Positions 9,373 through 21,300 of a stretch of DNA of 64,000 bases are shown here, in pieces. Position 1 is the stretch's first letter. Every line of letters begins with the position of its first letter. Both the position numbers and the translations under genes were made by a program. The notes under the pieces were generated by a model. The model saw nothing but the letters and a program-made list of their open reading frames with translations. It was not told the DNA's origin and did not search any database. The DNA is from Caprimulgus europaeus (taxonomy: Eukaryota; Chordata; Aves; Caprimulgiformes; Caprimulgidae). Location: the NCBI GenBank assembly GCA_907165065.1, contig OU015542.1:1763001-1827000 (forward strand). The letters are read 5' to 3'.

Positions 9373-12300
9373 ATGTCGTCAGACTCCAGCAAGAAGAGGA
9401 AACCCAAAGTGATCCGCACGGATGGGGGCCCGCAGGAGGGCAAGCGGGGCAAGGGCGATGCCGACCAGGTAGGGTGCCTGGGTGCCCACGTGCACGGGCA
9501 GAGCTTTGTGTCCTCACCAAGAGCTGTTCTCACTCCTGCCCTGTGCTGCCCTGATCCTCCTCTTTGGGAAGTTGTGGGACCATTTCCCCAGAGCTGAGCC
9601 AGCTCCCAATCCCTCTGAGCCTCCCACTCTGAACTTCATAGAATCCCAGACTGGTCTGGGTTGGAAGGGACCTTAAAGCTCATCCAGTCCCAACCCCCCT
9701 GCCAGCAGCAGGGACACCTTCCACTAGACCAGGTTGCTCAAAGCCTCATCCAACCTGGCCAAGAACACTTCCAGGGAGGAGCAGCCACAGCTTCTCTGCC
9801 CAGCCTGGGCCAGGGTCTCACCACCCTCACACCAAAGAATTTCTTCCTCACATCTCAGCTCCATCTCCCCTCTGCCACTTTCAAGCCATCACCCCTTGTT
9901 GTGTCACTCCCTGCCCTTGGCCAAAGTCCCTCCCCAGCCTTCCTGGAGCCCCTTCAGGTACTGGGAGGCCACTGGAAGGTCTCCCTGGAGCCTTCTCTTC
10001 TCCAGGCTGAACAGCCCCAACTCTCTCAGCCTGTCCTTACAGCAGAGCTGCTCCAGCCCTGGCATCATCCTCGTGGCCTCCTGTGGACTCGTTCTGACAG
10101 GTCCATGTTCAGAACCTGCTTGCATCTCCTTCAGGAAACGCAGCACTCGAGGGGTCAAACGCTCCTCTGGAGCCACAGGGAGTGAGCACGAGGCTGAAGG
10201 GTCCCGGGGGGTTTGCAGGTTGTCTTAAAACACTCCCAGGAGCAGCCAGAGTGGGGATTAGTGGGTTGGTGATCACCTTCCCAGGTCTGTTCTGGCGTGG
10301 TTGGGATATACCTGGGGCAGGACTTCACCACTTTCAATTTGCAATAAACAGAGAGGAGGCAGCCTGAAATCTCCCAGTGCTGCAGGGCCTGGTGGCTGTG
10401 TCTGGGGTTCACCGAGTCCTCTCCCACGTGGGAAGTCTCCTGGGGGCTGGGATGAGCAGGCAGAGCCGGGAGTCCAGCCCCAGCAGGTTGTTCCCCAGGG
10501 CCCTCAGCAGAGGAGGGGGCAGGCAGGAGGTGCAGAGGAGGGGGCAGGCAGGAGGTGCAGAGGAGGGGGCAGGCAGGAGGTGCAGAGGAGGGGGCAGGCA
10601 GGAGGTGCAGAGGAGGGGGCAGGCAGGAGGTGCAGAGGAGGGGGCAGGCAGGAGGTGCAGAGGAGGGGGCAGGCAGGAGGTGCAGAGGAGGGGGAGCAGG
10701 AGCTGCAGAGGAGGGGGGAGCAGGAGCTGCAGAGGAGGGGGGAGCAGGAGCTGCAGAGGAGGGGGGAGGCAGGAGCTGCAGAGGAGGGGGAGCAGGAGCT
10801 GCAGAGGAGGGGGGAGGCAGGAGCTGCAGAGGAGGGGGGAGGCAGGAGCTGCAGAGGAGGGGGGAGGCAGGAGCTGCAGAGGAGGGGGAGCAGGAGCTGC
10901 AGAGGAGGGGGAGCAGGAGCTGCAGAGGAGGGGGGAGCAGGAGGTGCAGAGGAGGGGGAGCAGGAGGTGCAGAGGAGGGGGAGCAGGAGGTGCAGAGGAG
11001 GGGGAGCAGGAGGTGCAGAGGAGGGGGAGGCAGGAGCTGCAGAGGAGGGGGAGGCAGGAGCTGCAGAGGAGGGGGAGCAGGAGCTGCAGAGGAGGGGGAG
11101 CAGGAGCTGCAGAGGAGGGGGCAGGCAGGAGGTGCAGAGGAGGGGGAGCAGGAGCTGCAGAGGATGGGGAGCAGGAGCTGCAGGAGGTGCTCTCTGCCTT
11201 GCAGGATGTCAGGTACTACAGCGAGGAGTGCGAGGTGGATCTCCGCGACCCCATCAAGGACTACGAGCTCTACAGAGAGACCTGCCAGGAGCTCCAGAGG
11301 CTGATGGCAGAGATCCAGGAGCTGAAGAGCAGGGGCATCAAGGACAACGTAAGGAGAAGCCTGGGTGCTTGATTTAACGAGTTCCATTCTTTGATCTTTT
11401 CCCTTAATCTGAGAGGAACAGGAACAGAAACCTTCTGGGGAGAGTCAGGAAAACCCCAGCCTCCTTTGTGGAAGATAAAATCCCACTCAGCTGGGTGTAT
11501 GGCCTTTGACTGAGCAGATGTTGTGCAGAATTACTGCTCTGGAGTGGATGTGGGTGCTGCTGGGAAGCGTGCTGATGGGCTGGGGGCTCCGGGGGGGAAG
11601 GGAGTCAGTGGTAGCTCTGGGTTTGCTGTATTGACAGCTCAGAGCTGGGCCATCCCCTCAGTGAGTGGCAAAGGCATTGCAAAAACCAGGCTCTGTATCT
11701 GCTCAATTTAACATTAGACAATAGATTTTCTTTTCAGAGTTTCTTGGAGTTTTCCCACGAGCCCTCAGTTCCCAATATCTCCTTAATTTAGAATTCTATA
11801 GAAGTCCCCAGCAGCCTTCAGACTTGGCTGATTCATCTCCTCTCAGTGCAGCTGCTGGTCCCACTCTGGTCACTGTACTCACTGATCTTCCTGCCTGCTC
11901 CCCTTTGCCCTGCTAGGAAAACTTACTGACACTTAACTTCTGTCCATTTCAAACCTGGAATCTTTCCCAGTTCGCTCACTCCAGGTTAATCACTTCTCCT
12001 CTCTAATTGCTGTGTGCTAAGTTCTGTTATTCTGGTTGATTCAGCTGGATTGGGGTTAACCCAGCCATGGAGAGGGCGGTACAGGGGACAGAGTGAGGGG
12101 CAGCGTGGCTGTGTGCTTTATAACAATTATTATTATTATTCTCTTGGATCATAGCTCCTGTTTCTGATTTTTCATCTTAACCAGAACACTTTTGTTAATC
12201 AGCATCATTTTACCTATAAGCATTCCTATAGCTGTAAGCATTCCAGTACCTGAAGGGGCTCCAGGGAGGCTGGGAAGGGACTTTGGCCCAGGGCAGGGAG

Positions 12301-15300
12301 GGACACAACAAGGGGTGATGGCTCTGAGCTGTGAGTCCGGCAGTGTGAGGCTCCCTGGGGAGCCCTGGTGACATTGATGGTGTCTCTGTAGCGAAGCTCA
12401 GAGTCCCCTGGGTGACAGGACTCACAGGAGGGCCTGCAGCAGAGGGGCTTTGTGGTGCCAGTCAGCTCTCCTGCCTCACACCCATCTCTCCTGCCTCACA
12501 CCCGTCCCTCCTCCCACCCAGGCCTCGGAGATCGACGAGCGGCGGGTGCAGAGCTGTGTCCACTTCATGACCCTGAAGAAGCTCAACCGCCTGGCTCACA
12601 TTCGGCTGAAGAAAGGGAGGGACCAGACCCATGAGGTACAGAGGGGGCTGGAGGGGGAGGAGTACAGGCTGGGATTTAGTGGGATCAGAGGTGGTGCTGG
12701 TTCTGCCTGGTCTGTGTATGGATGCACGGGGTGAATTAACACCAGGCAGGCTGTGGTTCACCAGGAGACTCCGCTATGGTGAAGTGGAAGCTGTAATGAT
12801 CAGGAGTGAGGAAGGAGCCGGATCTTCTTCTGTCTTAAGTGTAACAGGGAGTCAGAAAGCTCTGTCTTAGGAGTCTGGTGTGCTGCAGAGCTCAGAAATG
12901 AGTGTATGGATGGCCCTGAAGCTCCTTACCCAGACATCTTGGAGGGCTTTGTGCAGTTTGTGAACAACACTCGTTTGCATTGTACCCCTGAGGAAACTGA
13001 GGGGACTGAACCCCTGTGCCTCAGCAGCTCTGCCCTGTTCCATGCCCTGTCCCCAGTACCTGGTACCTCCAGAGCAGAACCAGTTTGATGGGATGAGCAT
13101 TTGTTTTCCCAGCCCTTGGAAATATCTTTTTACCCCTCAAAAATTGTTACAGACCCTGGAACCTGCTCTTCCTGGCTGGTGTCACGAGGGCTGTGTGTTG
13201 GTGACTCTCTTGGAGGGTGTGTGTGGTGGGAGGAAGGTGACAGATCTTCATCCTCTGCCCTGGCTGTGTCTGTGTTTCAGGCAAAGCAGAAGGTAGACGC
13301 GTATCACCTGCAGCTCCAGAACTTGCTGTATGAGGTGATGCACCTGCAGAAGGAGATCACCAAATGCCTGGAGTTCAAGTGAGTTTGGTCAAGGAGGAGA
13401 GGGGGCAACGATGTGTTTGAGATGGGGTGGAGGCCTCCAGCGTTTGGCATCTCCTGCCATGTGGCCTGAGCCTGCTGCAGGAGGAGAGAGGGTGCTCCAG
13501 GTGTCATCATGCAGGAGGGACAGAGCGTCCCACAGAGTTCTTGTGCTGGGCTGTGGGGTTTGTGTGGGGAGGAGGGAAGGAGGCATCTGCTGTGACAGAG
13601 GGACAGGGGAGGAGAGTCTGGGTACATGGCAAAGACCCAGTGGTGCTGGTCTGTCTCAGGTGGAGAGCCCACCTGCAGTGCTGAATCCAGCTTGAGTCCT
13701 CAGCACAGGAAAGACATGGAGCTACTGGAGCCAGTCCAGAGGAGGCCACAAAAATGACCAGAAGGGTGGAGCAGCTCTGCTGTGAGGACAGGCTGAGAGA
13801 GTTGGGGCTGTTCAGCTTGGAGAAGAGAAGGCTCTGGGGAGACCTTATTGCACCTTTCAATACTCAAAGGGGGCCTGTAAGAATCACAGGATCCCTGACT
13901 GGTTTGGGTTGGAAGGGACCTTAAAGCTCATCCAGTCCCAACCCCCCTGCCAGCAGCAGGGACACCTTCCACTAGACCAGGTTGCTCAAAGCCTCATCCA
14001 GCCTGGCCGAGAACACTTCCAGGGAGGAGCAGCCACAGCTTCTCTGGCCAACCTGGGCCAGTGAAGAAAGATGGGGACAGACTATTTAGCAGGACTTGTA
14101 GTGACAGGACAAGGGATGATGGTTTTAAACTGAAAGAGGGGAGATTTAGACCACATGTAAGGAAGAAATTTGTCACACTGAGGATGGTGAAACCCTGGCC
14201 CAGGTTGCCCAGAGAGGTGGCAGAAGCCCCATCCCTGGAAACATTCAAGGTCAGATTGGACAGGGCTCTGAGCAACCTGCTCTGGTTGAAGATGTCCCTG
14301 CTCACTGCAGGGGTTTGGATGAGATGGCCTGGAAAGGTCCCTTCAGCCCAAACCAGTCCATGGTTCTGTGACTCTGGCCTCTCGGTATCAGGAGTTTTCC
14401 TCCGAAGCCGACCCTTCCGTCGTGCCCATGGCACTGGCTGTGCTGTGAGTGCTGCCAGGGGGGCTGTGTTCAGCCAGCTGCCTCAAGCAGTTTAACTGCA
14501 TGGAGAAGGTGTCTCCCTGACAGGAGGGACCCTCTCCAGACCTTCCTCTCCTTGGCTGCGGTTCAGCTCGCTGGTGCTGTGGTGTTTCATTCAGCAGAGT
14601 GGTGCTGGGGCACGGGGCGCTGGCACTGACCCCCTCCTGTGAGGGACCAGTGAGTTTGGCATTTCCCACCTCTCCCTGATCTGATCTGTCTGTCCTTGCA
14701 GGTCAAAGCACGAGGAGATCGAGCTGGTGAGCCTGGAGGAGTTTTACAGGGAGGCCCCTGCTGAGATCAGCCGGCCTGCCATCACCTTGTCTGAGCCCCA
14801 CCAGCAGACCCTGGCCCGCCTGGACTGGGAGCTGGAGCAGCGCAAGAGGTGGGTGAGCAGCGCCTGGGTTTGGTGTCAGCCAGCTGCAGGGCAGGGAGCT
14901 CAGCCAGTCCCCACAGCCAGCTGCACAGCTCCTGGGGAGCCAAACGTGGCTGATCAAGGTTTTAACACCCTCTTGAAACAGTCAGCCTAGAACAAGTGAC
15001 ATTGATTGTGTAACCAAGCCCTTGGCGTGGAAATTCACTCTTTATGTGGAGCTGGGCGTGGTGGGATCCTTGTTTCATAGGTCAGGGAGGTTTCTTTCAT
15101 ATGCCAGGTGAAAGAGAGCCCTGGGGGTCCTGGGGAGCAGAGCAACCTCCAAACCAGCACGAGCGAAGCCCTGAGCCATCCCACAGGGCCTTTGCAAGAG
15201 GGTCTGGCTGGCTGGGGCTATGCCTTGTGCTCTGGGTGGTGACAGCAAAGGCATCTTGGCTCTCCTGCTCACCCCACGTGTTCTCTTACCAAGGCAGTGA

Positions 15301-18300
15301 ACATCAGCACTGGCTCTTGGGTATCAAGGGGAAAAAAAAAAAAATATTTTGGTGTTTCTCCAGCATCTGCCAACCAAGAAACAAGGGACAGGACAAGAGG
15401 AAATGGCCTCAAGTTGTGCCCAGGGCAGTTGAGATTGAATGTGAGGAAGAATTTCTTTGCTGAAAGGGTTCTGAGGCATTGGAAGGGGTTGCCCAGGGCA
15501 GTGGTGGAGTCCCCATCCCTGGAGGGATTGAAGAGTCGTGTAGACACAGTGCTGAGGGACAGGGGTTAGTGGGGGACTGGTCAGTGTTGGGTTCATGGTT
15601 GGACTTGATGAGTTTAAAGGGCTTTTCCAGTCCAGGCAGTTCTGGGTTGCTTGAGGAGGCTCTGGCAGCAGGGAACAGGGACACTCTCCGCCGTAGGGGT
15701 GGTATTGGATGATGGGTGGTTACGTGCTTCCATCCATAACCCGGTTCTGCAAGATGTGGCACACAGGGTGAAGCCATCCCTGTTTTGTCTGCTGTGCTGT
15801 GGTGTGGGGAGCAAAATGAAGCCGGCTGGGCCTGTCAGCACGGCCCGGTGCTGCTGCCGGTCGCTCCTGCCCGTGCTCCTGACGCTCGCCACGGCGGGGC
15901 GCTGCCTGCGCGGCGCTGATCAACACGGGCACCGTGTCCCGGTGCTGGCAGCCACCTCCTCAGCGCTGGCTCCAACCCCCAGGGCCCTGAGCTGGTGCAG
16001 GCAGGCCAGGTGGCTCAGCTGCTCTGTCGTGTGAAAAGCAAACATGACGCAGCGTTCATGGGTTTTGATGACAAACAGCAGCTTTTTCAGCCAGGCAGCA
16101 GCTGAGACCAGCCTTTCCATAAGGATCAGTCTGAACCTGCTGGTAGGTGCTGCACAAGCAGGGCAGCTCAGCAGAGCAGTGAGAGGTGCTGCCAGAATCC
16201 CACACCTTCAGCTTTGCCTCTCCCAGACCCTTCAGGTCAAACCCAGCTTCTCCCAGCCAGAAGGCACCCGTTGGTGCTGCAGCCGAGACCCCCTGGCTGT
16301 GTCTGCCTGCAGCACACGCTGACAGAGGAGTGTTCAACCTGGAGAGCTCTTGAGGGTTCTCCTTTGTGATGGTTTCACTGACTCTTGCCCTTGGCCAGCA
16401 GCCAACACAGCTGTTCACCCACTGCCCACCCACCTCCAGGGGATAGGGGAGAGGATCTGGGGGCAAGGGTGAGGAGGCTTGTAGGGTGAGAGAAGAACAG
16501 TTTAGTAATAGAAATAAAACAAAACTTTAAAATACTCCCTAATATTAAAATAGGAGAGATAATGATAACAGTAATAAAAGACACCAATGAGTGATACCCA
16601 GTGCCAGTAGAGCAGTGCAGCCACCATCACGTTGTGGTTCTCGGAGAGCAGCGTTGCCCTGGGCAACACCCCAGGGCAGGGCTGGAGTCCCCATCCCTGG
16701 AGGGATTGCAGAGTCGTGCAGACACAGTGCTGAGGGACAGGGGTTAGTGGGGACTGGTCAGTGTTGGGTTCATGGTTGGACTCGATGATCTCAAAGGGCT
16801 TTTCCAGTCCAGGTGATTCTGGATTCTGTTTCAGTCCTACCATGTCAGGTCTGTTATTCCCTCTCAGGGGAGTTCCTCTGCACTGCAGGTGCTCTCATCC
16901 AGTGGGGAGCAGAGTCCTGAGAGCCCCCCAGACCTCCACTCCCCTGCCCTGCTGACAGCCTGTCCAGGGCAGCTCACCTCCATACCCAGCCTTCCCTGCT
17001 CCTCCCTCCTGCAGGGCAAGAGGCAGCAATCAGCAGCGCTGAGGAGATGGAACGAGTTCTCCCTGAGCACGAGTGCACCCAGGGCTCGAGGCTCCTGGTG
17101 AACCTGCATGTTCCTGGGCTTTCTACCCACTTACAGAGGAGCACTTGCCGGTGTCTTCAACCTCAGCTCTCACCAGTGTAACTACTGAGCTGATGTGATG
17201 TGACCTGACTCAGGTGGTGTGGAGTGGAAAATCCTCTTCAGGAGCTTGGTGGGGTCGGCAGGGCTCCGTTGGCACGGCTGCTGGCAGCAGAGGCTGGCGT
17301 GGGATCAGGTCTGCTGAGGGAAGATCCAGTTGTCCCTTCTCTGAGCTTCCCCTTTCTCTCCCTGTTCATTTTCCAGCTATAACCAGTTCCTTTCTGCCCC
17401 CACTTACCCTTGGCATTAAGAGCTCTTTGTTTGTCGCTGTGTCTGAGCTCTCCTGGTTCCTGCAGTGACTTTTGCCAGGTCAGGAGAGCTGAGGCCCATG
17501 ACCCAGACAAGCTTTGTACCTGTGCTGTGTGCCTCTAACCAAATTCCCACCCCCAGGCTGGCAGAGAAGTACAAGGAGTGCCTGACCAGCAAGGAGAAGA
17601 TCCTGAAGGAGATCGAGGTGAAGAAGGAGTATCTGAGCAGCCTCCAGCCTCGACTCAACAGCATCATGCAGGTACTGGAGCGCTGAGCTGAGGTCAGGCT
17701 CTGAGGGCTGTTAGAGAGGTGCCACACCTGGCCTGATTCTGATTTGGAAGTGTTTCCCTCCCAGTCGGTGTGGGTCGGAGCAGATCCTGGTGCCGAGGCT
17801 CCTCCGGAGCCTCCTTGTTTATGCGGCAGTTCCTGCGGAACTGCGGACGGAGGAGTCACTAAATGGGCCTTTCCCTGGAGAGTGAGAACGCAGTGCCAGC
17901 CCCCTGCGACTGCCTGGGGAGGGAAGAACAGGAGAAGGAACTGGGTTATTTTCAGATCCAGAAGTTTTCCAGCAAAGGAGAGCTGCCAGCCCTTCCCGGG
18001 GGGCTCGCCGTGCCCGTGGCTGGTTAACCCTCCACCCCAGCTGCTGTGCTGCTTCCAGTCTCCCCCTTGCCAGCTTGGGGTGAAGGAGGGAGTGAGGACA
18101 AGAGAAAATGGCCTCAAGTTGTGCCCAGGGCAGTTGAGATTGGATGTGGGGAAGAATTTCTTTGCTGAAAGGGTTCTGAGGCATTGGAAGGGGTTGCCCA
18201 GGGCAGTGGTGGAGTCCCCATCCCTGGAGGGATTGAAGAGTCGTGTAGACACAGTGCTGAGGGACATGGGTCAGTGGGGACTGGTCAGTGTTGGGTTCAT

Positions 18301-21300
18301 GGTTGGACTCTGAGGAGCTCAAAGGGCTTTTCCAACCCAGGCAGTTCTGGATTCTGTGAGGAGAACGAGGTGTTCTGTTCCCAGTGGTGAAGGTCAGCTC
18401 TCTCCTTCCCCCAGGCCTCCCTGCCTGTCCAGGAGTACCTCTTCATGCCCTTCGACCAGGCCCACAAGCAGTACGAGACCGCCCGGCACCTCCCGCCGCC
18501 TCTCTACGTCCTCTTCGTCCAAGCCAGCGCCTACGGCCAGGCCTGCGGTGAGCACCCAGGGGAGCACTGTCCTCAGCACCCCTCTGAGGGGCTGCCAGCA
18601 GCCAGGGCTGGGGGGCCATGCTCCTCCCACAGGACTGATTTCACTCCTGCTTGCAGAAAACACTGCTTTGGGGACACTTTGGGAGGTCCTTTCCATCCCA
18701 TCTGCTCTGCTGCCAGATTCTGCTGAGCCCAGAGCAGCAGGGTGGCCTCAGGGCCGGCACAATGAGGCAGCAACACTTGAAACCTTGTTTGCTCAGCTCC
18801 CTCCCTGGAGGAACTGCTTGGAAAGCTCACTTCCCACCGCTGCCATCCCCTTCTCAAGGTCAGCAGGGATGTCCTTGCAGCCTGTGAGCTGGCTCGGTGC
18901 TGATGCAGCCTCCTGAGAGCTGTCACCTCATGGGGTGGGTGCTGTGCTGTGCCAGCCATGGGTGATGGTGGCTCCAGAGCAAGCAGTACCTTGCAGATGC
19001 CCTTCCCCACAGCTCACCTGAAAACCTGCATCCCCTCAGGCAGCTCTGCATTTCCAGGGCTTTCTGAAGCCTCCCTGTAACAAGGGACAAGATGAGAGGA
19101 AATGGCCTCAAGTTGCACCAGAGGAAACTTAAATTGGATATTGGGGAAGATTTCTTCACTGAAAGGGTTCTCAGGTGTTGGAAGGGGTTGCTCAGGGCAG
19201 TGGTGGAGTCCCCATCCCTGGAGGGATTTCAAAGACCTGTAGAGGTGGCACTTAGGGACATGGTGTAGTGGTGAACTCAGCAGTTTTGGGTTTGCAATTG
19301 GACTCAATGATCTTAAAAGTCTTTTCCAACCAAAATGGTTCTGATTTTGAGTTGGGAGGGATTTCCCGGCAGGGCTCTGGATCTGCCTGGGCTGTCCACA
19401 TCTCCGGTGCATAGTGTGAGAGCTGCAGTCCCACCTGCTCTCCTGCCACTCTGGGAGCAGGTCAGGCAGTGGGGGAGTGTGGAAGGGCCATACCATGACC
19501 CTTGGCCACACCAGGTCCCTGCTAACGAGTACCTGCAGCCCTGATGACACAGCTCCTTGCTCCCAGCCCTTATTGTTTCTTGGTAAAGGTTTGGCCTTTA
19601 CAGTTTCCAGGGACTGTTCCTCAAAACCTGTCATTTTCCCTCCTCCTCAGGAGATCCAGCCCTGTGGTGGCCCCATGGAGCCCCCTGGCCAACTGCCTCT
19701 TCCTACTGACCCTTCGTTTGAGCTTCCTCTGCCCCAGGGCTCTGCCTGGTGCAGCTGTGCAGCGGGAACTGTCTGGGGCAGGGCTGCTTCTAGCTGCCTT
19801 CCCCATCCAGAGCAGGCTTTGTAGCTCGGTTTTCGTGTCTCCCCTGTAGATAAGAAGCTTGTGGTGGCCATTGAAGGCAGCGTAGAGGAAGCCAAAGCCC
19901 TGTACAAGCCGCCTGAGGACTCGCAGGGTGAGTTGGGGTGGTGTTGCCACAGGCAGGTTGCCTGGTGCTCAGTGCAGGCAGAGGAGTTGGGTGGAGAAGT
20001 GGGTGGGTTTTAGGGTGGATGCTGAAATGGCACAGAACCTGGTGGCTAATGTCCTTGGCAACTGGTCCCCTCTGTCCCCAGCTGCTCCTCCTTGAGAGGT
20101 GTTCACAGCCCCTCATCTGTTGCAGTGACCCCTGGCACTGAGGGCACGTTCCTGTGTGTCTGCATCCTGCTGGGGCTCTGCTTTTGGTGGGACAGTGATG
20201 TCTGGGGGAGCTGTGGTGGTGGAAAGCTGCCGAGCCCCAGTTGGTCCCCACTTACACCCCCCCTCTCTTTGCACAGATGATGAAAGCGATTCCGATGTGG
20301 AGGAGGAGCAGACCACGGTAAGGGATAGTGCTGTCCCCTTCTGTGTCCTCTCCCAGTGCTCTAACATGGGCAAACTGGGAGATACTGGGGGAGCTGGGCC
20401 TGAGTGGGGCTGGGAACTACGGTTGCTACATGCTGAGCGTGTGTGCAGGTGCCCTGACATTAAATCTAGATGTTTCTGGGGAGGAGAGAGAGGTGTCATT
20501 GCCAGTCTCTGTCCCCAGTGCAGGACAGCCAGGGTACAAACCTGCCCCACTGGTGTCTCCCCACATCACCTCCCACCAACCTACCCCACTGGTGTCTCCC
20601 CACGTCACATCCCACCAACCTGCCCCACTGGTGTCTCCCCACACCACGTCCCACCAACCTGCCCCACTGGTGTCTCCCCACCTCACATTGCCCCACTGGT
20701 GTCTCCCCACGTCACCTCCCACCAACCTGCCCCACTGGTGTCTCCCCACCTCACATTGCCCCGCTGGTGTCTCCCCACCTCACATTGCCCCGCTGGTGTC
20801 TCCCCACGTCACATCCCCCCATCCTGCCCCGCTGGTGTCTCCCCACGTCACATCCCCCCAACCTGCCCCGCTGGTGTCTCCCCACCTCACCTCCCACCAA
20901 CCTGCCCCACTGGTGTCTCTCCACCTCACCTCCCACCAACCTGCCCCACTGGTGTCTCCCCACCTCACATTGCCCTGCTGGTGTCTCCCCACGCCACGTC
21001 CCACCCGGCTCCTCTCCAGCTGGAGCTGTTCCACGTTGTATCAGTAACCTGGGGCCATGGAGGCTGCTGTCTGTCCGGCAGGGAGGGCTGTGTGTCCGTG
21101 CCCTGCACAGGGGGTTGTTCAGCACTCCCCCGGGGCAGTGTTTAGGTCCTACACAGGTTGGTTGTGTCTTCTGGATGGTGGGGAGAGGCTGTAGGTGCCA
21201 TCAAAGCCCAAGGGAGGTCTGCGCCACTGGTCCCCACCACCCCCCAGCAGCGCCTGGTGTATCAGCCTGTGGCTGTGGGGCAGGGTAAAGGGAAGGGCCT

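Noticed and set aside
7991..9520. 509-codon minus-strand frame across the THOC5 promoter
   Set aside because: It is a shadow of the 53-bp minisatellite and CpG-rich promoter, antisense to THOC5 exon 1 and its first coding exon.
10155..11387. Frames of 331-410 codons over the repeat in THOC5 intron 2
   Set aside because: They are repeat by-products. The plus frame ends in a real THOC5 exon only because the array abuts its acceptor.
20156..21288. Frames with PLVSPH and HQWGRLVGG repeats
   Set aside because: They fall on the 39/29-bp intronic minisatellite and read through true THOC5 splice sites.
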